From: 2-01-FULL-49-22 sp964639445
Lineage (GTDB): Bacteria; Patescibacteriota; Saccharimonadia; Saccharimonadales; UBA10212
Assembly: GCA_964639445.1 (NCBI GenBank)
Contig: CAZXDA010000020.1
Location: 1-11,117 of the forward strand
Reading direction: 5' to 3'
Length of the DNA: 11,117 bases
Made by a program: the position numbers and the translations under genes. The notes under the pieces were generated by a model. The model was given only the letters and a program-made list of their open reading frames with translations, had not been told where the DNA came from and did not search any database. The number at the start of each line of letters is the position of its first letter. Within the stretch, counting starts at the first letter, position 1. Positions 1 to 6,425 of the stretch are shown here, piece after piece.

Positions 1-20
1 TTCTGGAATTTGGCAACCAC

Positions 21-506
21 TCAACCTATGACTACCAGCAAGATCAATAGCGGCTGCAACACCGACCTTAAATCAGGCAGTTTCCCTGCCCGTTGTCGTG
101 CTGCTAAAAAACGAGCCAGCCATAAAATAAGCGCCAATTTAATCAGTTCTGCAATCTGAAAGGAAAAACCGCCTAAACGTATCCAGCGGTGAGCCTGATA
201 AACCTCATTAAGCGGTGTAAGCATGACAATAAATGATCCGGCGATAGCTAAAACCGCTAAGGGTGTCACTATTTTCAGCCATTTTGATAATGGTAAATAA
301 GCGGCAATTCCAAAGGCGGCAATCCCTAAAATCACTTCAATAAATTGCTTGGTTATAAAGTAGTTTTGGCTGATGTTTTCAGAAGCTGCCAGCCCCGGGC
401 TGATAGAATAGACTACTACCATCCCAATGGTTAAAAGTAGTACCGTAAGAACAAACAGCCATCGATCAGGCTTATGGCGCCTACCTAAAGCGCTGAAGGG
501 TTCCAT
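21..506 (-). CDS. ftsW: FtsW, SEDS-family septal peptidoglycan glycosyltransferase, N-terminal part, ended by an in-frame TGA
   Basis: FtsW polymerises lipid II into septal glycan strands together with the transpeptidase FtsI. The visible 161 residues hold a first membrane helix (about 16-37), further hydrophobic helices, and the SEDS signature HRWIRLGGFSFQ (106-117) followed by E120 and a KLALILWLARFLA stretch. The usual FQPSE is FQIAE here. The ATG at 506 is preceded by AAGAAGGA at a normal distance. The frame meets TGA at 21-23, yet the next codons read VVAKFQ and then AA, which matches the family's run into the conserved QxDLG segment, so homology seems to continue past the stop. The gene may be a pseudogene, carry a sequencing error, or be recoded. 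It lies 151 bp downstream of mraY. Family assignment is sure; FtsW rather than RodA is inferred from the dcw context. About 200 C-terminal residues lie outside the window. Confidence 0.85.
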   Translation of the reverse strand: MEPFSALGRRHKPDRWLFVLTVLLLTIGMVVVYSISPGLAASENISQNYFITKQFIEVILGIAAFGIAAYLPLSKWLKIVTPLAVLAIAGSFIVMLTPLNEVYQAHRWIRLGGFSFQIAELIKLALILWLARFLAARQRAGKLPDLRSVLQPLLILLVVIG

Positions 507-528
507 GCAATATCCTTCTTCTTCAGCG

Positions 529-641
529 CAATTTTCAATTTACAATTAACAATTTTCAATAAATTAACAATTCCCAATTTCCTATGTTTGATAAATGATA
601 ATTGAGAAATTAATGTGAAATGTGAAATGTTAAATGTGAAT
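529..641. repeat. AT-rich tandem heptamer repeats between mraY and ftsW
   Basis: Two blocks of 7-bp units flank a short core. On the plus strand about seven units beginning CAATT run from 529 to 581 (CAATTTT, CAATTTA, CAATTAA, CAATTTT, a longer unit, CAATTCC, CAATTTC). Four TGTGAAA-like units follow at 614-641. No reading frame is supported here. A 15-bp palindrome (AGTGAC, TTA, GTCACT; 645-659) overlaps the mraY stop. The blocks resemble dispersed AT-rich intergenic repeats; function unknown. Confidence 0.6.
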
Positions 642-657
642 TGGAGTGACTTAGTCA

Positions 658-1695
658 CTACTGGGGGCCTCCCAAGATAAAGGCGATTAGCCCTAAGATG
701 GCAGCTACATTGCCAATCACCCAAAAGCGCATGGTGACTTTGGTTTCTGGCCAGCCGATAGCCTCAAAGTGATGATGAATCGGTGTTGATAGCCAAATTT
801 TTTGGTGGCGTATCTTCTTAGAGATGTTCTGGATAATTACTGAGCCGGTCTCAATTACAAACATCAATCCAATAAGCGGCAAAAGCAAGACGGTATCGGT
901 CAACACTGCCACTACTCCCAGCGCCGTACCCAAAGCAAAGCTGCCAACGTCACCCATAAAAAAGCGGGCTGGATAAATATTGAACCAGGTGTAACTTAGC
1001 AGCGCACCAGCCACTGTCATGCAAAAACCGGCAATGCCGTATTTGCCTTCAATTAAGGCAATCAGGGCGTAAGCGCCGAAAGCGGTTGCCGAAAGTCCGC
1101 CGGCCAGGCCATCAAGACCGTCTGTTATATTGACGGCATTGGCTGTCGAGATAATCACTAAAATAAAAAGCGGGATTATTAACCAACCGATATAAACCGA
1201 ATGCCAGAATGGGATATGAATATCAGTAATGCCAAGTTTGGCAAACAACCACCAGCCGCCAATTAGAGAAATAACCAGCAGTAGCAGAATCTTCATCTTG
1301 GCCCGCATGCCAGCAATATTGCCGCCAATACCCCGGACATTAATAATGTCATCAATCAACCCAATCGTCCCTGCCCCGGTCATAGCGGCCAACGGCAACC
1401 ATGTTTGTGAGCGACTTAGGTTACCGAAAAGAGTAATTAAAACCGTGGCGACTACAAAAATCATGCCGGCCATAGTTGGCACGTTTCTGGCGTGTTTAGC
1501 AGCATGCAGTTTGGTATAAACTTTGGCGGCTTCGCCGGAAATGGCGTTGCTGCGGGCTTTCTTCCACCACTGGCCAGCATAAGCTGCTGTGGTATAAAGC
1601 GGCGTTAGCGCCATGCTGACAATAAAGCTCAAAAAACCAAGTAGAAAAATTCGCTCAACGGTGGCGGAATCGACAAAGACAAACAAGCTACTCAT
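658..1695 (-). CDS. mraY: MraY, phospho-N-acetylmuramoyl-pentapeptide transferase
   Basis: MraY transfers phospho-MurNAc-pentapeptide from UDP to undecaprenyl phosphate to make lipid I at the inner face of the membrane. The 345-residue product is a polytopic membrane protein of about the usual length. Diagnostic motifs are in order: VPTMAG (72-77, usually PTMGG), the catalytic aspartate pair D115-D116 in GLIDD, NAVNITDGLDGLA (186-198), FFMGDVGS with D249 (245-252), and TPIHHHFEAIGWPE (304-317) near the C-terminus. The ATG start at 1695 lies 37 nt downstream of the ftsI stop. The nearest Shine-Dalgarno-like AAGGA is about 19 nt from the ATG, which is too far for normal use, and a TATAAT hexamer sits in the same gap. 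The gene ends in TAG. It follows ftsI directly, without the murE and murF genes seen there in most bacteria. Confidence 0.97.
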   Translation of the reverse strand: MSSLFVFVDSATVERIFLLGFLSFIVSMALTPLYTTAAYAGQWWKKARSNAISGEAAKVYTKLHAAKHARNVPTMAGMIFVVATVLITLFGNLSRSQTWLPLAAMTGAGTIGLIDDIINVRGIGGNIAGMRAKMKILLLLVISLIGGWWLFAKLGITDIHIPFWHSVYIGWLIIPLFILVIISTANAVNITDGLDGLAGGLSATAFGAYALIALIEGKYGIAGFCMTVAGALLSYTWFNIYPARFFMGDVGSFALGTALGVVAVLTDTVLLLPLIGLMFVIETGSVIIQNISKKIRHQKIWLSTPIHHHFEAIGWPETKVTMRFWVIGNVAAILGLIAFILGGPQ

Positions 1696-1732
1696 GTGTG
1701 TTTTAAATAATCCTTCAAATTATATCATCTAT

Positions 1733-3454
1733 TTAGGACCCGCTTTTAGGAATAACATTAAAGTCATTTATCAGCATATGGGCAATGTCGGCAAAAATCG
1801 GCTGAGCCGCGCCGCTGCCAGCATAGCGCACGCCGTGCGGCTCATCAACCCGTACAACAATAACATACTGCGGCTTATCACCGCCCACAAAACCGACGTA
1901 TGTACCGTTAAAACGATTATCGTAGTATCCGCCGGCTGGATTAGCAATTTGGGCGGTACCGGTTTTGCCGCCAACCTCATAGCTATCAGGAAACTTTAAA
2001 TAGCTAAAGCCGTCCAGGTAGTGTTGCTTAACAGCATAATCAAGCATGTTCCTTAAATCCTTGCCAACCTGAGGCGCCACAACACGGCTGCGGACAACTT
2101 GGGCTTTTTTATTAACCAGATGAGGCTGATAATAAGTACCGCCGTTGACAACACTGGCAAAGGCTGCGGCTAACTGCAATGGCGTAACCGTCAGAGCTTG
2201 ACCAAAAGAGGTATTGGCATAAGTTAACTGCAAGGCATAGCCGCTATCTGGGTCTGGGATGTAGCCAGCGGCTTCATAGCCCTGCTCAATACCTGTTGGC
2301 TTGCCAAGCTGAAAATGATTAACCATATAATCATGCCAGCGGTCCCGCGCCTGTTTGTTGACCACGCCTGTTTGGCCTCCCATTTGCATCAGCATCCATG
2401 TAGCACCAGTATTCATAGAGTAGTTCAATACATCACTAATACTGGGGTGGGTGATCCCTCTGTCTTCTTCGATATCGGTTACGTAATGGCCATCAAGTAG
2501 CCATTTGCCGGGATCGTCAAATGAAGTATCGGCCTTGATAACTCCTAAATCCAAAGCCGCGCTAGCGGTAAGCGTTTTCATGGATGAGCCAATTTCTAGT
2601 GGCGAAGCTACAGCCGCGTTATTAAAAACACTAGCGTCACGTACATCATAAAAGCGCGCTGGATCATAAGTTGGCCAATTGGCCATAGCTTTAACCGCAC
2701 CGCTATTTGGATCAATAATTAGGGCGCTACCAAACTTGCTGTTAACCTTATCTAAACCGGCTTTGAGTAGATTCTCCAGCTGTTTTTGCATGCCAATATC
2801 AATCGTCAAAACAACATCACTGCCGTTTTTAGGATCAACTTTAACATTATTGCGCGAGGCTGCCAGCGGCACACCAGCAGCATCAGTGATGGCCTTAAGC
2901 ATGCCCGATTTGCCGGCTAAAGTGTTATTTAGGGCCTGTTCAATGCCGTATTTGCCTTCTCCGTCATCATTAACAAAGCCAAGCAGTTGGGCCGCTAAAT
3001 TGCCCTGAGGATAAATCCTATAATCATGATTTTGCGTACCAACCCCCGGTAGTTTAAGTGCGAGTATCTGATTTTTTTGTGCTTCGGTTAATTTCTTGGC
3101 CAAGACCACATAGCGCGTGTCGGCAGTCTTCATTAGCTTGGCGTATTCTGCGGCATTGGCGCTGGTGATAGCCGCCAGCTTATCGGCAGCTTGGTCGGCA
3201 TCTTTAACCATCAGCGGATCGGCATAAAGCGTATAAAGTCTCTGGTTGAGTACTAACGGCACAGGCGTGCCGTTCTCGTAAGCTTTTATGATGCCTCTTT
3301 CGGCAGGTATTGAATATTCCTTAAGTTGGGCAGCTTGGGCTTGCGCCTGGTAATAATCTCCCCTGATAATCTGCAAATAAAACAGCTTGCCAATAAAAAC
3401 CACCAGTATCAGCACTAAAACAGCAAACCATATCTTTAAGCGGCGGTTTGGCAA
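1733..3454 (-). CDS. ftsI: FtsI-type class B penicillin-binding protein (septal transpeptidase)
   Basis: This D,D-transpeptidase crosslinks septal peptidoglycan and partners FtsW. The 573-residue protein has a short cytoplasmic tail, one membrane anchor (about 9-30), a PBP dimerisation domain (about 45-200) and a transpeptidase domain (about 240-560). All three active-site motifs are present: SSMK (S290 to K293), SMN (346-348) and KTGT (497-500). The start is TTG at 3452-3454. It is supported by a perfect AAGGAGG 8 nt upstream, and an in-frame TAG lies immediately before it, so no longer form is possible. The gene is 25 nt downstream of the ftsL-like gene. It has no PASTA domain, and the C-terminus ends soon after the catalytic domain. 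The dcw position supports FtsI rather than an elongation PBP2. Confidence 0.95.
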   Translation of the reverse strand: MPNRRLKIWFAVLVLILVVFIGKLFYLQIIRGDYYQAQAQAAQLKEYSIPAERGIIKAYENGTPVPLVLNQRLYTLYADPLMVKDADQAADKLAAITSANAAEYAKLMKTADTRYVVLAKKLTEAQKNQILALKLPGVGTQNHDYRIYPQGNLAAQLLGFVNDDGEGKYGIEQALNNTLAGKSGMLKAITDAAGVPLAASRNNVKVDPKNGSDVVLTIDIGMQKQLENLLKAGLDKVNSKFGSALIIDPNSGAVKAMANWPTYDPARFYDVRDASVFNNAAVASPLEIGSSMKTLTASAALDLGVIKADTSFDDPGKWLLDGHYVTDIEEDRGITHPSISDVLNYSMNTGATWMLMQMGGQTGVVNKQARDRWHDYMVNHFQLGKPTGIEQGYEAAGYIPDPDSGYALQLTYANTSFGQALTVTPLQLAAAFASVVNGGTYYQPHLVNKKAQVVRSRVVAPQVGKDLRNMLDYAVKQHYLDGFSYLKFPDSYEVGGKTGTAQIANPAGGYYDNRFNGTYVGFVGGDKPQYVIVVRVDEPHGVRYAGSGAAQPIFADIAHMLINDFNVIPKSGS

Positions 3455-3479
3455 CTAAACAACCTCCTTTTTAAACGAT

Positions 3480-3824
3480 TTAATGGAGCGAGCCAGAGGG
3501 CGCAACCGGCGTCATGTTTTTGGCTACTTCGCTAGCAGCCACTCTATCCAGCGATTGCAGGCGGGCGGCACTAACTTCTAAATCAGCTTTTTGACTTTTT
3601 AGATCAGCCTGTTCCTGCTGCAGATTATTGATAGTGTAACCATAACTGTTGGTCTTTGTCACCTGCGTCAAATAAAGCAAGCCAATCAGGCAGGCTAGAA
3701 CAATTAAAATCACGCTGTTAGAGATTGGACCAAGTAGCTTACCTTTTTTAGCAAAGGTAACGCTGTTTTGATTGCGCCGTAAATAGCCTCGTCGGCCGGC
3801 GGCGATAGAGCTTGAGTATGTCAT
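3480..3824 (-). CDS. ftsL: FtsL/DivIC-like bitopic division protein
   Basis: The 114-residue product has a basic cytoplasmic N-terminus (R11, R12, R16, R17, K26, K27, K29), one membrane helix (about 36-54) and a C-terminal extracytoplasmic region with coiled-coil character (about 62-97, with NNLQQEQADLKSQKADLEV). This is the architecture of FtsL and DivIC, small scaffold proteins that recruit and activate FtsW-FtsI. Sequence identity in this family is too low for motif proof, so the name rests on topology plus its position between rsmH and ftsI. The ATG at 3824 has no Shine-Dalgarno. Its leader is nearly all A with scattered C and T, which may act as an unstructured landing site. A strong hairpin lies 33 nt upstream of the start. 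The gene ends in TAA. Confidence 0.8.
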   Translation of the reverse strand: MTYSSSIAAGRRGYLRRNQNSVTFAKKGKLLGPISNSVILIVLACLIGLLYLTQVTKTNSYGYTINNLQQEQADLKSQKADLEVSAARLQSLDRVAASEVAKNMTPVAPSGSLH

Positions 3825-3855
3825 ATTTTTATTTTTGTTTTTATTTTGGTTTCTG

Positions 3856-3894
3856 GTGCAGCACCGGTGTACTTTCAGGGTGCCGGTGCTGCAT
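3856..3894 (-). other. Strong intercistronic hairpin upstream of ftsL
   Basis: An 11-bp GC-rich perfect stem (3857-3867 with 3883-3893; arm TGCAGCACCGG) closes a 15-nt loop, and a G-T pair can extend it. No T-run follows on either strand, so it is not a standard intrinsic terminator. It sits between the small ORF stop and the A-rich ftsL leader, where it could protect mRNA ends, guide processing or pause transcription. Which of these applies is inference. Confidence 0.6.
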
Positions 3895-3914
3895 GTGTAC
3901 GGATTTAAGCGGGC

Positions 3915-3986
3915 TTAGCCAGACTCTTTGACGACTCTGACGTGGACTTTGTAAGCCCGGGAATGACTCTGCACTTTGATAGGCAT
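3915..3986 (-). CDS. Possible 23-residue basic small protein between rsmH and ftsL
   Basis: An ATG at 3984-3986 opens a 23-codon frame ending in TAA. It is preceded by AAGGA (3993-3997) with a 6-nt spacer, a better ribosome site than that of most genes here, and the site overlaps the rsmH stop codon. The peptide is strongly basic and alternates polar and hydrophobic residues through KVHVRVVK, as a beta strand would. No family is recognised. It may be a real small protein, a translational-coupling leader for ftsL, or chance. The evidence is the start signal and the tight intercistronic placement only. Confidence 0.4.
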   Translation of the reverse strand: MPIKVQSHSRAYKVHVRVVKESG

Positions 3987-3996
3987 GAGTTTTCCT

Positions 3997-4881
3997 TTAA
4001 TCCTTTCTGTTTGTTTTTATTTTTGCGGCGGCTCGCAGCTTGGCGCTGCGGGCACGCAGGTTAAAAACGACTTCATTATTTGTAGCTACGATCGGTTTTT
4101 TTGTCAAGATTTGCAAGGTGCCTCCGAAATGTTCTACAGAATGTTCAGCCAAAAATTTTTTGACGATTCTATCTTCCAGACTATGGAAGCTAATGACAGC
4201 CAGACGGCCACCAGGAGCAAGTAAGTTCAGCCAAATCGGTAAGGCCTGCGTTAATTGGCTAAGTTCGTCATTAACAGCTATGCGCAGGGCCTGAAAGATA
4301 CGAGTTGCCGGGTGGATGCGACTGCCAAATGGCCCAAACCGGGCGGCTATTTCCGCCAGTTGATCAGTTGATGTAATCGGCCGCGACCGGATAATTGCTT
4401 GAGCTATTTGTTTGGCCTTAGGTTCCTCGCCGTATTCGCTGAATATTCGGGCTATATCATCCTCGCTGTAATGATTAACAATTTCGGCGGCTGTAAGATT
4501 TTGTCGTCTGTCCATCCGCATATCCAGGGGACCGGCTTGTTTAATCGCAAAGCCTCTTGCCGAACTCTCCAGCTGTGGCGAACTCAGTCCCAGATCGGCT
4601 AAAATCATGTCAAATGTCTGGCCCTCGCCTTGCAATATGCGGGACGCACTTAAAAAATCCTGGTGGATGATGCGCATTTTATCTGCAAGCTGCTGCTTAA
4701 GATAGGCAATGGCAGCGGCATCTCTATCCACTAAAACGGCTTTTTCAGGACTTTGCGTACGGTCCAAAACGGCTTGAGCGTGGCCACCATATCCGGCAGT
4801 AACATCCAGATACGATTCACCTTTTTGGGGCTGCAAATACTGCAGAACTTCCTTAAGTAGAACGGGTTTGTGGTTAGACAT
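3997..4881 (-). CDS. rsmH: RsmH, 16S rRNA (cytosine-1402-N4)-methyltransferase
   Basis: RsmH (MraW) methylates N4 of C1402 in the 16S rRNA decoding centre using S-adenosylmethionine. The 294-residue protein shows the family's landmarks: HKPVLLKEVL (4-13), the SAM-binding loop DVTAGYGGH (26-34), DLGLSSPQLE (96-105) with the downstream GPLDMRMD (117-124), FQALRIAVNDE (196-206), APGGRLAVISFHSLEDR (222-238), and the C-terminal RARSAKLRAA (276-285). The length is close to the family norm. The ATG at 4881 has no Shine-Dalgarno. A TAAAAT hexamer lies 6 nt before it, so rsmH may have its own leaderless transcript in addition to read-through from mraZ. The 495-bp gap from mraZ is unusual, since these two genes are normally adjacent. 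The stop is TAA, 10 nt before the next small ORF. Confidence 0.97.
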   Translation of the reverse strand: MSNHKPVLLKEVLQYLQPQKGESYLDVTAGYGGHAQAVLDRTQSPEKAVLVDRDAAAIAYLKQQLADKMRIIHQDFLSASRILQGEGQTFDMILADLGLSSPQLESSARGFAIKQAGPLDMRMDRRQNLTAAEIVNHYSEDDIARIFSEYGEEPKAKQIAQAIIRSRPITSTDQLAEIAARFGPFGSRIHPATRIFQALRIAVNDELSQLTQALPIWLNLLAPGGRLAVISFHSLEDRIVKKFLAEHSVEHFGGTLQILTKKPIVATNNEVVFNLRARSAKLRAAAKIKTNRKD

Positions 4882-4887
4882 GCTTGT

Positions 4888-4893
4888 ATTTTA
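4888..4893 (-). promoter_or_regulatory. Candidate -10 element for rsmH
   Basis: On the minus strand TAAAAT occurs 6 nt before the rsmH ATG, the same arrangement as upstream of the GH1 and aldo/keto reductase genes. No good -35 is seen. Upstream is an A-rich stretch with isolated C residues (about 4918-4952). Confidence 0.35.
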
Positions 4894-4981
4894 CTCGAGA
4901 TCACCTATTCAGCAGTCAGCTTTTTGTTTTTAGATACGTTTTTGTTTTTGTGTTCCCTGCTCAAGTTCGAGTAGGAGTTTT

Positions 4982-5037
4982 GGAGCTTAGGGCGCCTCTC
5001 CTTCGCGTAAAGCTTCGGAGAGTTGCCGCTGGGCTCC
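4982..5037. repeat. Long stem-loop containing a repeat shared with the NYN gene
   Basis: Outer arms GGAGC (4982-4986) and GCTCC (5033-5037) enclose GGC/GCC pairs and the inner arms CTCTCC (4996-5001) and GGAGAG (5017-5022). The core reads CTCCTTCGC, five bases, GCTTCGGAG (4998-5020). The same two 9-mers, four bases apart, occur at 10577-10598 inside the NYN gene, which suggests a dispersed element. It lies in the mraZ-rsmH gap and no gene is seen here. Confidence 0.6.
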
Positions 5038-5167
5038 TAAAGTTCTTTTTGAGAGACTTTGTGAGGTGGAGTTTTGGGAGGTGTTATTGGAGCAAAAGGT
5101 GCTAAGGATTTTTGATATCGATGGATCCGTTCACCACCGGCTGACTGCCAAATAGCTAACCTCGAAC

Positions 5168-5340
5168 AGTAATGAGACAAAACCTACGGTTTTTTCTCAT
5201 CGCGCCGGCAAAATGGAATACATTTTGTCGGGCTGCTCTTTTTCCCTTTATCCGGAAGAGCAGAGTCGGTTCGCCGAAAGACGAATTCCGATTTATTCGG
5301 AAAGACTCGATGAGAAACCGCGAAGGGGTTTCTCATTACT
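5168..5340. repeat. 173-bp composite palindromic element in the mraZ-rsmH gap
   Basis: The ends are 33-35-bp imperfect terminal inverted repeats (5168-5202 and 5308-5340, sharing AGTAATGAGA at the outer edge and TTTCTCATCG at the inner edge). Each is itself a hairpin: 5172-5200 with a 12-bp stem and one mismatch, and 5310-5336 with a perfect 10-bp stem. The interior holds four more stem-loops: 5205-5231 (11 bp), 5233-5263 (8 bp), 5266-5277 (a TTCG tetraloop) and 5286-5302 (6 bp). Near-identical 12-mers (AAGGTGCTAAGG at 5096-5107, AAGGTGCCAAGG at 5360-5371) flank it. It could be a MITE- or REP-like element or a structured RNA. No known RNA family signature (RNase P, tmRNA or SRP) was recognised. 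Confidence 0.65.
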
Positions 5341-5376
5341 TATCAACTGGCTAATTTTCAAGGTGCCAAGGCCTAC

Positions 5377-5739
5377 CTACGCTGGTCGTTTTGCCATCAA
5401 GCGCCAGTATTTACCGGCGCGCACTGCCACGACTTCGCGGTCTATACCTGCAAAATCGAGCAAATGCTGCTCAATGCTAATTCGCCCCTGCTTTTGGTCA
5501 ATATCTCCTTCCGTTTTGCCCATCCGAAAACGGACGTTTAGATCAGCCGTAGCCTCGTCTAAGATATTGCCTTTTAGCATGGGTTCGACCTCTTCGTCCC
5601 AAACAGCTTTGGGATATAGATGTAGATAGTTTTTAAAACCCCGGGTGATAACTACCCCGCTGGCAAATTCGGCTCTAAGCTCTGGCGGCATGGTCAGCCG
5701 CCGCTTATCGTCGAGTTTCCGCTGAAAGTAATCTCCCAT
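5377..5739 (-). CDS. mraZ: MraZ, dcw operon transcription regulator
   Basis: MraZ is an AbrB/SpoVT-like DNA-binding protein that forms rings, binds tandem TGGG-type boxes before its own gene and controls the dcw operon. The 120-residue product has two repeats of the fold: DDKRRLTMPPELR (10-22) and DQKQGRISIEQHLL (81-94). The first has R at position 13 where G is usual (DxKGR). It is shorter than the roughly 140-150 residues of typical MraZ, losing the C-terminal tail. The ATG at 5739 fits the conserved MGEY-like N-terminus. AAGGAGG lies only 3 nt before it, a tight but usable spacing. The gene heads the dcw operon with the operator just upstream, and ends in TAG. Confidence 0.95.
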   Translation of the reverse strand: MGDYFQRKLDDKRRLTMPPELRAEFASGVVITRGFKNYLHLYPKAVWDEEVEPMLKGNILDEATADLNVRFRMGKTEGDIDQKQGRISIEQHLLDFAGIDREVVAVRAGKYWRLMAKRPA

Positions 5740-5791
5740 GGGCCTCCTTAGTGGTAGTGGTTTTTGTTTTGCTGGGCAGTCTATTTTGGAC

Positions 5792-5845
5792 TACCCACTT
5801 TTACCCACTAAATTGAATATACTACCCACACCTACCCACAAGCAA
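5792..5845 (-). promoter_or_regulatory. mraZ promoter with four-box MraZ operator
   Basis: Read on the minus strand, four exact GTGGGTA boxes occupy 5833-5839, 5823-5829, 5802-5808 and 5792-5798, with centre spacings of 10, 21 and 10 bp, so all lie on roughly one DNA face. A promoter fits them: TTGCTT (5840-5845), an 18-bp spacer and TATATT (5816-5821). The first two boxes fill the spacer and the last two overlap the expected transcription start. This matches known MraZ operators and predicts direct autorepression. The -35 is weak. Confidence 0.85.
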
Positions 5846-5859
5846 TAGCAAGTTAATAA

Positions 5860-5887
5860 AAAAGTGATGTTTCACAACACCACTTTT
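5860..5887 (-). terminator. Intrinsic-type terminator after the small membrane protein gene
   Basis: AAAAGTG (5860-5866) pairs with CACTTTT (5881-5887). An inner TGTT/AACA stem follows one mismatch and closes a TCAC loop. On the minus strand the stem runs into TTTTTT and then ATTAA. It lies between the stop of the upstream gene (5963) and the mraZ promoter, insulating the dcw operon. The stem is AT-rich, so strength is uncertain, and it could act in both directions. Confidence 0.55.
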
Positions 5888-5962
5888 CCACAAACATAAA
5901 CATCAAAGCCTTTTCCGCAATATATAGCGGCACAAAGTTTTAACTGAACACTACAGAGAAAA

Positions 5963-6385
5963 CTATTTATCTTCAAAGAAAACAATTTTGCCCTGTTGGT
6001 TGACCCCCGAATTTACCAAATGTGGCCTATCAATTTTTGTGGGCGTATTGGGCCTTAAGGGATGCGACCGATTGTAATCAACGACCACTTTACCGGCCGC
6101 CGTAACAGCAGCTGCCACGGCAGCGGCGCCGGCTATAAATTTGGTCATCTTGCGCTTCTCTTCAAGATCCTCTTGCTTGGCTAACCTTCGGCTTTGACTT
6201 TCTTGAGCATGCTCTTCATTGACCACTAGAGACGGTACCTCACTATCCCTAATCATATGCGGCAGAAGTTTTGGATTTGGTATGTCTTCGTCGATACCGT
6301 GCTCTTTAAAAACCCTTTTAGCTTCTTCCAGGGTCATTTTAGGTTTTATGTCGGGTGTTGGTGATTGATCGTTCCATGATGCCAT
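5963..6385 (-). CDS. Hypothetical single-helix membrane protein
   Basis: The function is not recognised. From the ATG at 6385 the product is 140 residues. It has a hydrophilic N-terminal half (about 1-80) with a predicted-helical segment TLEEAKRVFKEHGI (18-31) and a charged stretch rich in E, K, Q and R (58-81). One Ala/Val-rich membrane helix follows (about 82-103), then a short polar tail with KIDRPHLVNSG and a C-terminal KIVFFEDK. With basic residues (K78, R79, K80, K82) before the helix, the N-terminal domain is probably cytoplasmic. A longer in-frame ORF reaches 6466 but would overlap the GH1 gene and bypass a near-consensus promoter placed just before 6385, so the inner start is preferred. 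The gene is followed by a terminator and then the mraZ operator, so it is a separate unit. Confidence 0.7.
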   Translation of the reverse strand: MASWNDQSPTPDIKPKMTLEEAKRVFKEHGIDEDIPNPKLLPHMIRDSEVPSLVVNEEHAQESQSRRLAKQEDLEEKRKMTKFIAGAAAVAAAVTAAGKVVVDYNRSHPLRPNTPTKIDRPHLVNSGVNQQGKIVFFEDK

Positions 6386-6394
6386 AATGAGTAC

Positions 6395-6423
6395 ACTATA
6401 GCATATACTGTTAAAAAGGTCAA
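6395..6423 (-). promoter_or_regulatory. Near-consensus promoter of the small membrane protein gene
   Basis: On the minus strand TTGACC (6418-6423), a 17-bp spacer and TATAGT (6395-6400) preceded by TG one base earlier form a strong extended -10 promoter. Only 9 nt separate the -10 from the ATG at 6385, and no Shine-Dalgarno is present, so the mRNA is likely leaderless or nearly so. The -35 touches the last codons of the GH1 gene. Confidence 0.7.
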
Positions 6424-6425
6424 AC

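Noticed and set aside
4884..5105. 73-codon plus-strand ORF in the mraZ-rsmH gap
   Set aside because: Low-complexity F/V/R-rich translation with no start signal; it runs across a stem-loop repeat.
5184..5336. 50-codon minus-strand ORF inside the palindromic element
   Set aside because: No ribosome site or promoter. Its codons are fully explained by the hairpins, and the opposite strand is open too.
4882..5376. RNase P RNA, tmRNA or SRP RNA in the gap
   Set aside because: None of the conserved core sequences of these RNAs could be found on either strand.
5884..5892. TTTTCCACA resembles a DnaA box
   Set aside because: Single one-mismatch site that overlaps the terminator-like hairpin, with no cluster or AT-rich unwinding region.
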